Below, piece after piece: positions 25,524-33,920 of a stretch of 64,000 bases of DNA. Under the pieces are notes generated by a model that ran no database searches, was not told the origin of the DNA, and saw only the letters and a list, made by a program, of their open reading frames with translations. Source of the stretch: Duganella sp. CF402 (GTDB lineage Bacteria; Pseudomonadota; Gammaproteobacteria; Burkholderiales; Burkholderiaceae_D); assembly GCF_900109645.1 (NCBI RefSeq), contig NZ_FOBG01000001.1, forward strand, positions 1,798,001 through 1,862,000, read 5' to 3'. The position numbers and the translations under genes are program-made. Position 1 is the stretch's first letter. Every line of letters starts with the position of its first letter.

Positions 25524-26336
25524 ATGAACACCCGCCGTCAACTCCTGCTGGCCGTCACGGCTGCCGCCATCAGCTTCGCCGCCCACGCCAAGGATCCAAA
25601 AGAACTGGTGATCGGCACCAGCGCCGGCCCTTACGCAGATCAGGTCAAACTGGGCATCAAGCCTATCCTGGAAAAGCAAGGCTACAAAGTCAAGCTGGTG
25701 GAGTTCAACGACTACATCCAGCCCAACTACGCGCTGGCTGAGGGCTCGCTGGACGCCAACATCTTCCAGCACATCATCTACCTGACCAAATTCTCGGCCG
25801 ACCACAAACTGGCGCTGTCGGAACTGATCAAGATCCCGACCGCGCCGATCGCCATCTACAGCAAAAAGCACAAGACGCTCAACGATGTGAAGGAAGGCAC
25901 CACCGTCGCCCTGCCGAACGATCCGACCAACCAGGCGCGTGCGCTGGTGCTGCTGGACCAACTGGGCTGGATCAAGCTGAAGCCGAACACGGACCCGCTC
26001 AAGGCGTCGGAAAAAGACGTCGCCACCAATATCAAGAAAATCAAACTGCTGCCGCTGGAAGCTGCGCAATTGCCGCGTTCCCTGCAGGACGCCGACTACG
26101 CCTTCGTCAACGGCAACTACGCGCTGGCCTCCGGCCTGAAACTCAAGGATGCGCTGATTACCGAGAAAATCTCGCCGTCGTATGCCAACCTGGTGGCCGT
26201 GCGTACCGCTGACAAAGACAAGCAGTTCGCCAAGGACATCGCCGCAGCCTATCGCTCGCGTGAATTCCTGGAGATCACCAACAAGCATTTCGCGGACTAC
26301 GCCAAGACCGACTACCAGCTCGCGCTGGAAAAGTAA
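25524..26336 (+). CDS. MetQ/NlpA-family substrate-binding protein
   Basis: 270 residues with a signal peptide (MNTRRQLLLAVTAAAISFAAHA) and no lipobox Cys, so a soluble periplasmic protein rather than the lipoprotein usual for MetQ. The NLPA fold is clear: KELVIGTSAGPYADQVK, ILEKQGYKVKLVEFNDYIQP, the ligand segment NANIFQH-like LDANIFQHIIYL, and FVNGNYALASGL. Length is that of MetQ. The stop shares one base with the start of the following monooxygenase (TAATG). Confidence 0.9.
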   Translation: MNTRRQLLLAVTAAAISFAAHAKDPKELVIGTSAGPYADQVKLGIKPILEKQGYKVKLVEFNDYIQPNYALAEGSLDANIFQHIIYLTKFSADHKLALSELIKIPTAPIAIYSKKHKTLNDVKEGTTVALPNDPTNQARALVLLDQLGWIKLKPNTDPLKASEKDVATNIKKIKLLPLEAAQLPRSLQDADYAFVNGNYALASGLKLKDALITEKISPSYANLVAVRTADKDKQFAKDIAAAYRSREFLEITNKHFADYAKTDYQLALEK

Positions 26337-27649
26337 TGCGCAAACTCATACGCTTCAACGCCTTCCAGATGAACACCGTGAGCCACCAGTCGCCCGGACT
26401 GTGGACTCACCCGCGCGCGGAGGCGCACCGCTACACCGATCCGGACTACTGGGCCGAACTGGCGCGGCTGCTGGAACGCGGCTTCTTTGACGCCATCTTC
26501 CTGGCCGACGTGCTGGGCGCCTACGACGTCTACCAAGGCAGCGCCGATGCGGCCTTGCGGCACGCGGTGCAGGCGCCGCTGAACGATCCGCTGGCGCTGG
26601 TGCCGATCATGTCGCAAGCCACCACGCACCTCGGCTTCGGCGTGACGTGCGCGCTGACGTATGAGCATCCGTACACCTTCGCGCGCCGCATGTCGACGCT
26701 GGACCACCTGACGCGCGGCCGCATCGGCTGGAACATCGTCACCGGTTACCTCGACAGCGCCGCGCGCAACCTCGGGCTGGACCAGCAACTGAGCCACGAC
26801 GAGCGCTACGACCTCGCCGATGAATACATGGAGGTGGTCTACAAGCTGTGGCAGAAAAGCTGGGACGACGATGCGGTGGTCAATGACAAGCAGCGCGGGG
26901 TGTACGCCGAGCCGTCGCGCATTCACCCAATTGCGCATGAAGGCAAGTACTTCAAGGTGCCCGGCTTCCACCTGTGCGAACCGTCACCACAGCGCACGCC
27001 GCTGCTGTACCAGGCCGGCACCTCGCCGCGCGGCACGGCGTTCGCGGCCAAACATGCCGAATGCACCTTTGTCAGCGGGCCTAGCATCCGCGTGGTGAAA
27101 AAGTACGCCGACGACCTGCGCGCCGCCGTACGCGCGGCCGGCCGCAATGGCGACGACCTCAAAATCTACGCGCAAGCGTTGATCATCACCGCGCCGACCG
27201 AAGCCGAAGCGCGCGCCAGGCATGAGGATTACAAGCGCCACATCGACATCGAAGCGGCGCTGGCCTTGCTGTCCGGCTGGACCGGCGTGGACTTCAGCCG
27301 CTTCCCGCTGGACGCCACCATCGAATACATCGACTCCGACGCCGGCCGCTCGGCGCTGGCTTCGTTCAGCGCAGCGGACCCGAACCGCAAATGGAGCGTG
27401 CGCGAGGCGGCCGAATTCATCGGCCTTGGCGGACGCGGGCCTGTACTGGTGGGCGATCCGCATCAAGTGGCCGACCAGCTGGAAATGTGGCAGGACGAAA
27501 CCGGCATCGACGGCTTCAACCTGGCCTACGCCATCGCCCATGAAAGCATGGCCGACGTGGTCGACCTGATCGTCCCCGAACTGCAGCGGCGCGGCCGCTA
27601 TCGCACCGAATACACCGCCGGCACGCTGCGCGAAAAAATCTTCGCTTAG
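26336..27649 (+). CDS. NtaA/DmoA-family FMN-dependent monooxygenase
   Basis: 437-residue luciferase-like TIM-barrel monooxygenase of the group that includes NtaA, SnaA, DszA and the dimethylsulfide monooxygenase DmoA. Typical features are FNAFQMNTVSHQSPGLWTHP at the start, LLERGFFDAIFLADVLG, the flavin segment GRIGWNIVTGYLDSAARNLG and the DEYMEVVYKLW helix. It requires reduced FMN from a partner reductase; SsuE, encoded divergently 4 kb away, is the only candidate in the window. It is the last gene of the organosulfur transcript; its stop overlaps the convergent cysE stop by 4 bp. Confidence 0.9.
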   Translation: MRKLIRFNAFQMNTVSHQSPGLWTHPRAEAHRYTDPDYWAELARLLERGFFDAIFLADVLGAYDVYQGSADAALRHAVQAPLNDPLALVPIMSQATTHLGFGVTCALTYEHPYTFARRMSTLDHLTRGRIGWNIVTGYLDSAARNLGLDQQLSHDERYDLADEYMEVVYKLWQKSWDDDAVVNDKQRGVYAEPSRIHPIAHEGKYFKVPGFHLCEPSPQRTPLLYQAGTSPRGTAFAAKHAECTFVSGPSIRVVKKYADDLRAAVRAAGRNGDDLKIYAQALIITAPTEAEARARHEDYKRHIDIEAALALLSGWTGVDFSRFPLDATIEYIDSDAGRSALASFSAADPNRKWSVREAAEFIGLGGRGPVLVGDPHQVADQLEMWQDETGIDGFNLAYAIAHESMADVVDLIVPELQRRGRYRTEYTAGTLREKIFA

Positions 27650-28569
27650 TCGTTGCGCATCTGCGCTTGGGAGACGTTGCTGGCTGGCGGCACGCTCTGG
27701 GTCAGCCACACGTTGCCGCCGATGGTGGAGCCGGCGCCAATGGTGATGCGGCCCAGTATCGTGGCGCCGGCGTAGATCACCACGTCGTCTTCCACGATCG
27801 GGTGGCGCGGCACGCCTTTGATCAAGGCGCCCTGCTCGTCGGCCGGGAAGCGTTTCGCGCCCAGCGTCACGTGCTGGTACAGGCGCACGCGCTGGCCGAT
27901 GATGGCGGTCTCGCCGATCACCACGCCGGTGCCGTGGTCGATGAAGAAGCTGCCGCCGATTTGCGCCGCCGGGTGGATATCAATCCCGGTCAACGAATGC
28001 GCGATGTCGGAAATCAGCCGCGCCAGAAACGGCGAGCCGAGACGGTGCAGGCTGTGCGCCAGCCGGTAGTACAGGATCGCGATGGTGCCCGGATAGCACA
28101 GCATGATCTCGGCCACCGAGGTCGCCGCCGGGTCGCCGGAAAACGCAGCCTGCACGTCGGACACCAGCAAGGCGCGCACCTCCGGCAGCCCCGCCGCGAA
28201 CTGGCGCGTGATGTCGTGCGCCTGGCGCGTCAACGCATCCTCGTCCGGCACCGCTTCCTCAGCCGAGAACTGCAAGCCGCGCCGCACTTGCTCGGCCAGC
28301 CGGTTCAGGGTGGTGTTCAGCGTATCGCCGACGAAGAAATCGATACTCTCGTCGGTCAGATTCGGACGGCCGTAATGGGTCGGGAACAGCACCGCCTGCA
28401 GGCCGTTGACGATGGTGGTCAGCGCATCGCGCGACGGCAGCTCGCGCACACGGCCATGATGGCGGATGTTGTGGGTCGCCTCGCGCGACACGCGCAGCTG
28501 TTCAATCACGCTGCCGAGGTTCCAGTGCGAGGGCTTGACGGCGGTGCCGTCAAAGGTGTCTATGGTCAT
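27646..28569 (-). CDS. Serine O-acetyltransferase (EpsC type)
   Basis: 307 residues from ATG 28569; upstream codons lack a ribosome binding site and homologous sequence. Serine acetyltransferase makes O-acetylserine, the carbon acceptor for sulfide in cysteine synthesis. The left-handed beta helix is seen in the hexapeptide repeats (HPAAQIGGSFFIDHGTGVVI, IIGQRVRLYQHVTLGAKRFP, VIYAGATILGRITIGAGSTI), preceded by an all-helical N-terminal domain; the catalytic His lies in FIDHGTGVV. The long N-terminal part is that of the EpsC/SrpH branch. It is convergent with the monooxygenase and 52 bp divergent from the MFS gene, and it completes the sulfur block. Confidence 0.92.
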   Translation of the reverse strand: MTIDTFDGTAVKPSHWNLGSVIEQLRVSREATHNIRHHGRVRELPSRDALTTIVNGLQAVLFPTHYGRPNLTDESIDFFVGDTLNTTLNRLAEQVRRGLQFSAEEAVPDEDALTRQAHDITRQFAAGLPEVRALLVSDVQAAFSGDPAATSVAEIMLCYPGTIAILYYRLAHSLHRLGSPFLARLISDIAHSLTGIDIHPAAQIGGSFFIDHGTGVVIGETAIIGQRVRLYQHVTLGAKRFPADEQGALIKGVPRHPIVEDDVVIYAGATILGRITIGAGSTIGGNVWLTQSVPPASNVSQAQMRND

Positions 28570-28621
28570 GATCTGTCGATTATCGCGTAAAATGCCGGGT
28601 CTTACGAAGAATACGCGATTC

Positions 28622-29806
28622 ATGAATATTTTGCTGACGCTGCTGCTGGCAGGCCTCTCGATGGTCGGTCCCCTGGCCATCGATACCTATCTGCCATCAT
28701 TCCCGGCCATCACCCACGCCTTCGACGCCAGCCCGCTGCTGGTGCAGCAGACGCTGTCGATGTTCCTGTTCTGCTTCGCCTTCATGATGCTGTTCTACGG
28801 GACGCTGTCCGATTCCTTCGGCCGCCGCCCGGTAATCATGGTGTCGCTGGTGCTGTACATCGCGGCGTCGGTGGTAGCGGCGATGGCGCCGTCGATCGGC
28901 GTGCTGCTGGCTTGCCGCATCGTGCAGGGCCTGGCCGCCGGCGCCGGCTCGGTGGTCGGCCGCGCCATCGTGCAGGACCGCTTCTCCGGCGCCGCCGCGC
29001 AGAAGATCCTGTCGCATATCATGATGGTGTTCGGCCTGGCGCCGGCGATCGCGCCGGTGCTGGGTGGCTGGCTGCAGGTGAGCTTCGGCTGGCGTTCGAT
29101 CTTCTGGTTCCTCAGCGCCTTCGGCATCCTGATGCTGGTGGCCGTGCAGCGCGCGCTGCCGGAAAGCCTGGCGGTGAAGGACCGCCACCCGTTCCACCTC
29201 GGCGTCATCGCGCGCAATTACTGGAAGGTGCTGTGCCACTACCACTTCCTGCTGCTGTCGGTGGCGGTCGGCATGTGCTTCGCGGGCGTGGCGCTGTACA
29301 TCGGCTCCGCCGCCTACTTCGTGATGAACATCCTGCATCTGCCGGAGACCGCGTTCGCGTGGATGTTCGTGCCGCTGATTAGCGGCATGGTGATCGGCTC
29401 CGCGCTGTCGGGCAAATTCGCGCACAAGTTCTCGCGCAAGCAGCAGGTGTGGCTGGGCTTTGCCGTGATGATCAGCGCCGGCATCATCAACGTCGCCTAC
29501 AACCTGGCCTTCGTGGCTGCCGTGCCGTGGGCGGTGATGCCACTGTTTATCTACTCCTTCGGCCTGGCGCTGGCCATGACGCCGCTGTCGCTGATCGCGC
29601 TGGAGTACTTCCCGAACAACAGCGGGCTGGCGGCGTCGATGCAGTCCTTCATCCAGATGCTGCTGTTTGCGCTGGTGTCGGGCCTGGTGGCGCCACTGCT
29701 GTTCGACAGCGCCTTGAACCTGGCGTGGGGCGTGCTCGCAAGTCTGGTCCTGAGCCTGATCGCGTGGCTGCTGGCGCAGGCCGGCAAGCCGGTGGTGCAC
29801 GACTAA
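28622..29806 (+). CDS. Bcr/CflA-family MFS exporter
   Basis: 394 residues from ATG 28622, with 12 predicted helices. The N-terminus LAGLSMVGPLAIDTYLPSFP is the Bcr/CflA signature, followed by motif A GTLSDSFGRRPVIM and motif C GLAPAIAPVLGGWL. Members export bicyclomycin, chloramphenicol, sulfonamides or cysteine. Because cysE is divergently transcribed 52 bp away, cysteine or O-acetylserine export is one possibility, known for E. coli Bcr; the sequence does not decide it. It is followed by a convergent small gene with no gap. Confidence 0.9.
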   Translation: MNILLTLLLAGLSMVGPLAIDTYLPSFPAITHAFDASPLLVQQTLSMFLFCFAFMMLFYGTLSDSFGRRPVIMVSLVLYIAASVVAAMAPSIGVLLACRIVQGLAAGAGSVVGRAIVQDRFSGAAAQKILSHIMMVFGLAPAIAPVLGGWLQVSFGWRSIFWFLSAFGILMLVAVQRALPESLAVKDRHPFHLGVIARNYWKVLCHYHFLLLSVAVGMCFAGVALYIGSAAYFVMNILHLPETAFAWMFVPLISGMVIGSALSGKFAHKFSRKQQVWLGFAVMISAGIINVAYNLAFVAAVPWAVMPLFIYSFGLALAMTPLSLIALEYFPNNSGLAASMQSFIQMLLFALVSGLVAPLLFDSALNLAWGVLASLVLSLIAWLLAQAGKPVVHD

Positions 29807-30031
29807 TCACGGCCACGGCGCGGGATTCATATCGACATACTGCGCCCCGCCCTGTTCCGGCTCCGGTTCCTGGCGACGCAAAGCCAGTATCTCCTTGCGC
29901 GACGCGGTGAAGTCGGCGCTCGACAGCGGATGCTCTTTATCGGGCCAGTTTTCCTCGGCCCAAGCCTGCAACTGCTCGAAGCGCTGCCACAATTCGCTGG
30001 TGAAGCGGCGGCGCTGTTCTTCCATGTCCAT
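29807..30031 (-). CDS. Small acidic protein of unknown function
   Basis: 74 residues from ATG 30031, with GGGAGG 5 bases upstream. The first half is a charged amphipathic helix (EEQRRRFTSELWQRFEQLQA), the rest is Pro/Gln/Glu-rich and ends MNPAPWP. There is no signal or membrane segment. I do not recognise the family. It is divergent from nsrR with 87 bp between the starts and convergent with the MFS gene. Confidence 0.6.
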   Translation of the reverse strand: MDMEEQRRRFTSELWQRFEQLQAWAEENWPDKEHPLSSADFTASRKEILALRRQEPEPEQGGAQYVDMNPAPWP

Positions 30032-30118
30032 ACTGCCTCCCTTGGTATGACGCCAGTGTGGCCCGAAGCAGCGCCGGCGTCGGTACGCAAGATCACGCCG
30101 AGCATGTAAAATAGCCGG

Positions 30119-30571
30119 ATGCGCCTCACATCCTTTACCGATTATTCCCTGCGAACGCTGCTCTACCTGGCAGCCAATCGGGATCGACTGGTTACCATCC
30201 AGGACATCGCCGACTTGCACGTCATATCAAAAAATCACTTAATGAAAGTAGTGTATCAGCTCGGCTTGTCCGGATTGGTGGAGACGATACGCGGCCGCAA
30301 CGGCGGCCTGCGGCTGGCGAAAGAGCCGAAAGACATCAACATCGGCGCGCTGGTGCGCGCCACCGAGACCGATTTCTTCATGGCCGAATGCTTCGACCGC
30401 AGCGCAGACACCTGCCCGCTGACGCCAAACTGCAAACTCAAACACACCCTCAGCGACGCCACTAAAGCCTTCCTCGCGGTGCTCGACCAGCAAACGCTGG
30501 AAGACATGCTCCCCGCCTCCGAGCCGGAGTCCAAGCCAGTACGCATCATGCGTAAAGCATCAAATCACTAG
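30119..30571 (+). CDS. nsrR: Rrf2-family iron-sulfur regulator, NsrR-like
   Basis: 150-residue nitric-oxide-sensing transcriptional repressor. The winged helix (residues 1-75) includes MRLTSFTDYSLRTLLYLA and the recognition region ISKNHLMKVVYQLGLSG. Three cysteines at 91, 99 and 105 (AECFDRSADTCPLTPNCKL) are placed as the cluster ligands of NsrR, with C91 equal to the E. coli position. It normally represses hmp, norB and other NO-detoxification genes, none of which is in the window. It is a monocistronic gene by position; the next gene is convergent. Confidence 0.9.
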   Translation: MRLTSFTDYSLRTLLYLAANRDRLVTIQDIADLHVISKNHLMKVVYQLGLSGLVETIRGRNGGLRLAKEPKDINIGALVRATETDFFMAECFDRSADTCPLTPNCKLKHTLSDATKAFLAVLDQQTLEDMLPASEPESKPVRIMRKASNH

Positions 30572-30573
30572 AC

Positions 30574-31275
30574 TTATTTTGCCGGCAGGGGCTTCCAGTC
30601 TGAGAGCGTTTGCCGGAATGCGACCTGGCCTGTTTTAAATAGCATGGAAATGCTGTATCTGAGCTGAAACTCCGACGGTAGGACAAGGCCACTTTCGCTG
30701 GTCGCGTACTGTAGGAGAAAGGTCGCATTTTTCACGCCGGGCAGCGGTAACTTTTCTATCGTCCCTTCGATTTTGACTGGGGCATCTGTTGTCTGTTCGA
30801 TCCATATCTTGGCTAAAACCGGAATATTCCCCTTCCCGATACGCCCCTTCACTTCATACACCAATGCTGGCTTGCCATTAACGTTTTCGTCGCCAAGGAG
30901 AACTATCGATGATGGCGACGACACAAACCCTTCCGGCCGATTCGCGGCATATGCCGCCAGAGAAAGGCTCAGTGTATCCATTTTGTAGGCATCCGCTGAT
31001 TCTTTGCCGCTACTATCAAGCTCTCTTAACGGAATACCGTTCTGATCCAATTGACGAACGCGGGTGGAATACTGGCCGATTTCCGGAGCGGAGTCTCCCA
31101 ATAGCTCGAAATTTGAAGCAATCTCATATGCAATCAGCCCGTCATTTTTCTTAAGCTGCTGCTGCATGCGATCCCACGGAAGTTGGGAGGACTGCGCCAT
31201 CGAAAGCATCGGACAAGCCAGGAGGATGGCCAATAAACCGCATCCATATGAAGTTCTATTTTGGGATTTCATCAT
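30574..31275 (-). CDS. Exported protein of unknown function
   Basis: 233 residues from the first of two adjacent ATG codons, preceded by GAGGGAGAAA. There is a signal peptide (SYGCGLLAILLACPMLSMAQ), so it is periplasmic or outer membrane. The rest is beta-rich, with segments such as NGKPALVYEVKGRIGKGNIP and KIWIEQTTDAPVKIEGTI, which resemble LolA/LolB-like or outer-membrane lipoprotein-sorting folds in pattern only. I cannot assign a family. Base composition is somewhat lower in GC than the neighbours. It is convergent with nsrR. Confidence 0.65.
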   Translation of the reverse strand: MMKSQNRTSYGCGLLAILLACPMLSMAQSSQLPWDRMQQQLKKNDGLIAYEIASNFELLGDSAPEIGQYSTRVRQLDQNGIPLRELDSSGKESADAYKMDTLSLSLAAYAANRPEGFVSSPSSIVLLGDENVNGKPALVYEVKGRIGKGNIPVLAKIWIEQTTDAPVKIEGTIEKLPLPGVKNATFLLQYATSESGLVLPSEFQLRYSISMLFKTGQVAFRQTLSDWKPLPAK

Positions 31276-31595
31276 TTTCTCCCTCATGACTTTGAGCCTA
31301 TCCAGAACAGAAACTTGAAGATGGCGACGATCAAATTTGCAAGGTCAAGCCAGAAGCCAGACTCGATAGGGAGAGCAAAGTTCCCGCAGATATATTAGTG
31401 ATGAGTTTTTAATAATTAAATCTGATAATCAACATTGCTTGACTTCAGTCAATTCCAGGAATGTCAAGCGGCGCCGAAATGAACGAATTACGGGCGTCTT
31501 TACACAGTTGTGGCAGGGAGGAGGTCGGAAAAGGGCCGGCCCTCGATCATGACGAGTTCGTGCAAAATCACGGTAAGCCTGCAAAGATGGAGTGA
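31276..31595. other. Gene-free stretch containing a decayed gene end
   Basis: About 320 bp. The first part (to about 31440) is AT-rich and must hold the promoter of the minus-strand exported protein; I see no clear -35/-10 pair. The part from 31492 to 31573 is a degenerate copy of the gntR 3' end that lies immediately downstream and is listed on its own. Confidence 0.5.
31500..31565 (-). pseudogene. Decayed duplicate of the 3' end of a GntR/FCD regulator gene
   Basis: Read on the minus strand it gives LHELVMIEGRPFSDLLPATTV and a stop, next to the functional gene's REHVMIQGQRFSDLMASLPQ. The DNA of the two is alignable over about 80 bp (GGCAGGGAGG, GGTCGGA, GATCATGACG and GTTCG shared in order). 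Only about 22 codons remain, so it is the relic of a tandem duplication. Confidence 0.6.
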
Positions 31596-32258
31596 TTACG
31601 CGGCGTCTTGCCTCAGCTGCGGCAGGGAGGCCATCAGGTCGGAGAAGCGCTGGCCCTGGATCATGACGTGTTCGCGCAGCAGTTGGGCGGCCAGGTCGCC
31701 GTCGCCGGCGAGGATGGCTTGCACTACGCCGTCGTGTTCGTGGTAGGAGGTGGCCAGGCGGTTGCGTACCCGCAGTTGCAGGCGGCGATACGGGCGCAGG
31801 CGGCGGTACAGGGCGCGCGTCTGCTCGATTAAAAACTGGTTGTGGCTGCCCGCGTAGATCGCTTCATGGAAGACTTCGTTGCGGTAGTAGTAGACGTCCG
31901 GTTCCTGAGCGTCCAGCGCTTCCTGGCAGGCCTGATGCGCCGCCAATAAAGCCTGCTGCTCTTCCGGCGTCATGCGGCGCGCGGCAAGGCGGCCGCAGGT
32001 CGATTCCAGTTCCGACATCACTTCGAACATTTCCACCAACTGCTGCGGCCCCAGCTCCGCCACGATGGCGCCCCGGCGCGGCCGGATCACCACCAGCCCC
32101 ATCGAGGCCAGCTGGATCAGCGTCTCGCGGATCGGCGTGCGCGACACGCCAAAGCGCGTGGCCAGCTCGGTCTCGTCCAGATGTTGCCCCGGCTTCAGCT
32201 CGCCAACGGCGATCAGCTCTTCGATTTGCTCGCGCAGGGTGGTGGGATGGGTGGTCAT
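31596..32258 (-). CDS. GntR-family regulator with FCD domain, probable malonate-operon regulator (MdcY-like)
   Basis: 220 residues. The N-terminal winged helix (to about 70) has GELKPGQHLDETELATRFGV followed by SRTPIRETLIQLASMGLV; the FCD ligand-binding helices follow, with the metal/ligand residues in YYYRNEVFHEAIYAGSHN and SYHEHDGVVQAILAGDGD. It is divergent from the TRAP-malonate decarboxylase operon, the position of MdcY in Acinetobacter, so the likely ligand is malonate or malonyl-CoA. The start codon is 6 bases after a perfect TATAAT, so its mRNA may be leaderless. No LysR-type MdcR is present. Confidence 0.85.
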   Translation of the reverse strand: MTTHPTTLREQIEELIAVGELKPGQHLDETELATRFGVSRTPIRETLIQLASMGLVVIRPRRGAIVAELGPQQLVEMFEVMSELESTCGRLAARRMTPEEQQALLAAHQACQEALDAQEPDVYYYRNEVFHEAIYAGSHNQFLIEQTRALYRRLRPYRRLQLRVRNRLATSYHEHDGVVQAILAGDGDLAAQLLREHVMIQGQRFSDLMASLPQLRQDAA

Positions 32259-32264
32259 GTCTGC

Positions 32265-32292
32265 ATTATATCGCTTGACAATGTATTCGCAA
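32265..32292 (-). promoter_or_regulatory. gntR promoter, minus strand
   Basis: On the minus strand TTGCGA (32292-32287) and TATAAT (32270-32265) with a 16-bp spacer. The ATG is only 6 bases past the -10, so transcription should begin at or within a base or two of the start codon and no ribosome binding site is available. It overlaps the plus-strand promoter by 18 bp. Confidence 0.6.
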
Positions 32293-32302
32293 CCGCTATT
32301 CT
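32275..32302 (+). promoter_or_regulatory. Promoter of the TRAP-malonate decarboxylase operon
   Basis: TTGACA (32275-32280) and TATTCT (32297-32302) with a 16-bp spacer, about 50 bp before the dctP ATG. It overlaps the divergent gntR promoter, so RNA polymerase cannot occupy both at once. Confidence 0.55.
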
Positions 32303-32313
32303 TGTATACATAA
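32302..32313. promoter_or_regulatory. GntR operator-like palindrome TTGTATACATAA
   Basis: The core TGTATACA is a perfect 8-bp palindrome and TTGTATACA matches 9 of the central bases of ATTGTATACAAT, the site I recall for Acinetobacter MdcY. It sits at the end of the -10 and over the predicted transcription start of the operon promoter, the place for a repressor. Confidence 0.6.
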
Positions 32314-32352
32314 GACCGAACGTTGCATAATTCACCCACCCTTGGAGGATGT

Positions 32353-33366
32353 ATGAGCGCTATCACCCGCAGGTCCGTACTGGCCGCTTTGGCCGCCAGC
32401 CCTTTGTTGCTGCAACCTGTCTGGGCGCAGACCGGGCTGAAAATTTCCCACCAGTTCCCCGGCGGGACGCTCACGGAGGGTGATTTCCGTGACCGCCTGA
32501 CCCGCATGTTCGCAGCCGAAGTGGAAAAGCGCTCCAAGGGCGCGCTCAAGTTTTCCATTTATCCCGGCTCCTCGCTGATGAAAACCAACGCCCAGTTCTC
32601 GGCCATGCGCAAGGGCGCGCTGGATTTGTCGCTGGTGCCGCTGTCCTACGCCGGCGGCGAGGTCCCGGAAGTGAACATCGGCCTGATGCCCGGCCTGGTC
32701 ACCTCCTACGACCAAGCCTACGGCTGGAAGAATGCGGAAGTGGGCAAGGAGCTGGCGCGCATCCTGTATGACAAGGGCATCGTGATGTTGAGCTGGATCT
32801 GGCAAGGCGGCGGCATGGCTTCGCGCGGCAAGCCGGTGGTCGATCCGGACGACGCCAAGGGCATGAAGATACGCGGCGGCTCGCGCGAGATGGACTTGAT
32901 GCTGAAGGCCGCCGGCGCCGCCGTGGTCACGCTGCCGTCCAACGAAATCTACGCCGCCATGCAGACCGGCGCGATGGAAGCGGCGCTCACCTCCTCCACT
33001 TCGCTGATCTCGTTCCGTCTTGAAGAAGTATCGAAATCCCTGACCACCGCGCGCGCCGGTTCCTACTGGTTCATGCTGGAACCACTGATGATGTCGCGCT
33101 CCGTGTTCGACCGCCTGCCGAAGGAACAACAGCAAATCCTGCTGACCGTCGGCGCCGAGCTGGAAGCGTTCGCGCTCAAGTCGTCCAAGGAGGATGACCA
33201 GCAAGTGGCCGCCGTCTACCAGAAGACCGGCGCCAAAGTAGTCGATATGAATCCGGGCGCGCTGAAGAAATGGCAGGACATCGCCAAGGCCACCGCGTGG
33301 AAGGACTACGGCGAGAAGAACCCTAGCTGCGCCAACCTGCTCAAACTCGCGGAGAAAACGCTGTGA
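32353..33366 (+). CDS. TRAP transporter periplasmic binding protein, probable malonate
   Basis: 337 residues from ATG 32353 with GGAGG upstream. The signal peptide (ITRRSVLAALAASPLLLQPV, ending VWAQ) directs it to the periplasm. DctP features are present: LKISHQFPGGTLTEGDFRD, FAAEVEKRSKGALKFSIYPG, KIRGGSREMDLMLKAAGA (the strand with the carboxylate-binding Arg) and LPSNEIYAAMQTGAMEA. It captures a carboxylate and gives it to the DctQM membrane subunits. As the first gene of the malonate decarboxylase operon its substrate is most likely malonate, as for the MatPQM system of rhizobia. It overlaps dctQ by 4 bases. Confidence 0.9.
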   Translation: MSAITRRSVLAALAASPLLLQPVWAQTGLKISHQFPGGTLTEGDFRDRLTRMFAAEVEKRSKGALKFSIYPGSSLMKTNAQFSAMRKGALDLSLVPLSYAGGEVPEVNIGLMPGLVTSYDQAYGWKNAEVGKELARILYDKGIVMLSWIWQGGGMASRGKPVVDPDDAKGMKIRGGSREMDLMLKAAGAAVVTLPSNEIYAAMQTGAMEAALTSSTSLISFRLEEVSKSLTTARAGSYWFMLEPLMMSRSVFDRLPKEQQQILLTVGAELEAFALKSSKEDDQQVAAVYQKTGAKVVDMNPGALKKWQDIAKATAWKDYGEKNPSCANLLKLAEKTL

Positions 33367-33920
33367 GCCACGGCGTCGAACTGCAGCCGTCACGCGGCCC
33401 CGCACCGCCGGACAATCCCGTCATTGCGGCGCTGACAGCGTGGATGGACAAACTCAATCGCTTGCTGATGGCGCTGTCCATGATCGCGCTGGTGCTGACG
33501 GCGCTGGTGCTGACGTACTCGGTGGTATCGCGCTATTTCTTCCACGCGCCCACCGACTGGCAGGACGAGGCCTCGGTATTCATGCTGGTCGGCGTGACTT
33601 TTTTCTGCACCGCCTACGTCCAATATCATCGCGGCCATATCGGCATTGAAGCGGTGGCCGGCCTGCTGCCGCGCCGCGTGAATGCGGTGCGGCTGTTCTT
33701 TGTGGATCTGGTTTCGATGCTGTTCTGCGCGTTCTTCACGTGGAAATCGTGGCTGCTGTTCCATGAGGCGTGGGTCGATGGCCAGACCACCTCCTCCACT
33801 TTCGCGCCGCCACTGTGGATCCCCTACTCCATGATGGCTGCCGGCATGACCCTGCTGACGCTGCAGATTGTTCTGCAAACGCTGGCCCGCCTGACCAACA
33901 AACCGGAGCAAGCAGCATGA
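33363..33920 (+). CDS. TRAP transporter small membrane subunit
   Basis: 185 residues with four predicted helices (LLMALSMIALVLTALVLTYS, SVFMLVGVTFFCTAY, FFVDLVSMLFCAFFTWKSWL, IPYSMMAAGMTLLTLQIVL), typical of DctQ, and the conserved SRYFFHAPTDWQDEASVF segment. It overlaps dctP and dctM by 4 bases each (GTGA and ATGA type), so the three are translationally coupled. It forms the membrane part with the large subunit and uses the sodium gradient. Confidence 0.9.
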   Translation: MSHGVELQPSRGPAPPDNPVIAALTAWMDKLNRLLMALSMIALVLTALVLTYSVVSRYFFHAPTDWQDEASVFMLVGVTFFCTAYVQYHRGHIGIEAVAGLLPRRVNAVRLFFVDLVSMLFCAFFTWKSWLLFHEAWVDGQTTSSTFAPPLWIPYSMMAAGMTLLTLQIVLQTLARLTNKPEQAA

